NCBI RefSeq assembly: GCF_030413175.1
Contig: NZ_CP129212.1
Location: 4,874,450-4,938,449, forward strand
From: Bradyrhizobium roseum
Lineage (GTDB): Bacteria > Pseudomonadota > Alphaproteobacteria > Rhizobiales > Xanthobacteraceae
Reading direction: 5' to 3'
DNA length: 64,000 nt
Shown: in pieces, positions 63,360 to 64,000 of the stretch
Numbering within the stretch: the stretch's first letter is position 1
How the letters are laid out: the number at the start of each line of letters is the position of its first letter
Notes under the pieces: model-generated
Databases searched by the model: none
Told to the model about the DNA's origin: nothing
What the model saw: only the letters and a program-made list of their open reading frames with translations
Translations under genes and position numbers: made by a program

Positions 63360-64000
63360 CTACTCCGACGATATCTGCGCCTGCCGCCAGGCGGCGGGCG
63401 GCGTTCCTACCATCCGGCGAAACGCGCGGTTGAAGGCGGCCTCGGAATCGTAGCCGACGGCTTCGGCCACGCGCGCGACCGGATCGCGGCCGGAAGCGAG
63501 CAGGCCGGCCGCGAGCTGCATGCGCCAGCGCGTCAGGTACTGCATCGGCGGCAGCCCGATCAGATGGGTGAAGCGCTGCGCGAGCGTCGACCGTGACAGG
63601 CCCACGGACTTCGCGAGTTCATCCAGCGTCCAGTCCGCAGCAGGGTTGCCGTGCAGAAGATTCAGCGCCTGACCGACGTGTCGGTCGCCGAGGCCGGCCA
63701 GCCAGCCGGTCTGTTCGGGGCCAAGCGCTTCGATATGGCACCGGATCGCCTCGACGAACAGCAACTCGCCCAGCCGGGCGAGGACGCCCTCTCCGCCGGT
63801 CCGGCGTTCCTCGGTTTCGGCCCTTGCGGCACGGATCAGGAAGGCCAGTCCCGAATTCTCGCGATAGGAACTTCGCCGCAGGTGCATGACCGCCGGCAGT
63901 GCCTCCAGCAGCGGATTGAAAGGACGCGCATCGCAGCCGAGAAATCCGCACAGAATGCGCGCGTCGGCAGGTCCGTTGTCACCGAACTGGATCCGATGGG
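63360..64000 (-). CDS. AraC family regulator with cupin_6-type N-domain, 5' part outside window
   Basis: The frame is open from the stop at 63360 to the window edge (about 213 residues). The visible N-terminal part has ILCGFLGCDARPFNPLLEAL, the hallmark of AraC regulators with a cupin_6 domain. The HTH pair follows: TLDELAKSVGLSRSTLAQRF and VARVAEAVGYDSEAAFNRAF. The stop lies 3 bp from the sulfatase stop (convergent). Upstream start not visible. Confidence 0.92.
   Translation of the reverse strand, partial: HRIQFGDNGPADARILCGFLGCDARPFNPLLEALPAVMHLRRSSYRENSGLAFLIRAARAETEERRTGGEGVLARLGELLFVEAIRCHIEALGPEQTGWLAGLGDRHVGQALNLLHGNPAADWTLDELAKSVGLSRSTLAQRFTHLIGLPPMQYLTRWRMQLAAGLLASGRDPVARVAEAVGYDSEAAFNRAFRRMVGTPPAAWRQAQISSE

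Overview
The window looks like a chromosomal segment of an alphaproteobacterium of the Bradyrhizobium / Rhodopseudomonas type (Nitrobacteraceae). The basis is high GC, the style of the proteins (expanded Bug-type TctC binding proteins, CaiB/BaiF CoA-transferases, acyl-CoA dehydrogenases, CoxLMS-like hydroxylases, small DUF3606-type proteins) and a palindromic repeat at 60991-61041 that I associate with this group. No ribosomal RNA or core phylogenetic marker beyond rlmB and two tRNAs is present, so genus is an inference.

Left part, 1-39990: accessory catabolic and transport DNA with several decayed genes. A partial cyclase-family hydrolase and an IclR regulator are divergent (1-1280) over a pair of palindromes. 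A toxin-like/immunity-like pair, an alpha/beta-hydrolase remnant and an orphan LuxR receptor follow (1374-3590). A degraded tctC copy faces an intact tctC, which ends an acyl-CoA operon (enoyl-CoA hydratase-like, tandem-domain acyl-CoA dehydrogenase, CoA-transferase; 4176-9453) next to a divergent FadR-type regulator and a second acyl-CoA dehydrogenase (9507-11596). A truncated chemoreceptor gene abuts a wrecked IS5-type transposase (12135-13866). A nine-gene operon (14061-22305) joins a NitT/TauT-type ABC importer, a CoxG-like protein, an amidohydrolase, a molybdenum hydroxylase (L, S and M subunits) and a NIPSNAP protein, with a divergent MocR-type regulator (22647). After an intact chemoreceptor comes a nine-gene amide/urea operon on the minus strand (25955-35440: amidase, fmdA, urtABCDE, SDR, amidase). 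It is headed by a leader with a good promoter and a terminator, and is divergent from amiC-amiR, which encode an amide sensor and an ANTAR antiterminator. The accessory block ends with a monooxygenase pseudogene, a small ORF and a tyrosine recombinase whose gene stops 72 bp from the 3' end of tRNA-Gly(TCC), a typical island edge.

Central part, 40167-47358: just right of the tRNA is a compact transcription unit of about 170 nt (consensus promoter, 14-codon ORF whose Shine-Dalgarno is an 18-nt complement of the 16S rRNA tail, long-range stem, strong terminator), then a YciI-like gene. Next is a divergent cluster of exported proteins. Leftward are a caspase-like protein with an intact His/Cys dyad and an OmpA-domain protein. 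Rightward are a protein with three DUF4399 domains, one with a single DUF4399 domain, and a fusion of a caspase domain lacking the catalytic Cys to an FGE-like domain lacking active-site Cys. This cluster is the best candidate here for an undescribed system.

Right part, 47359-64000: small conserved proteins and a cold-shock protein lie between two copies of a dispersed repeat. An oligopeptide-type ABC operon (50050-55671) continues into a glutathione S-transferase, a CoA-transferase-like protein and a cupin, and converges on an AraC regulator. tRNA-Tyr, rlmB, two small exported proteins, a cytoplasmic-looking sulfatase and an AraC regulator running off the end close the window.
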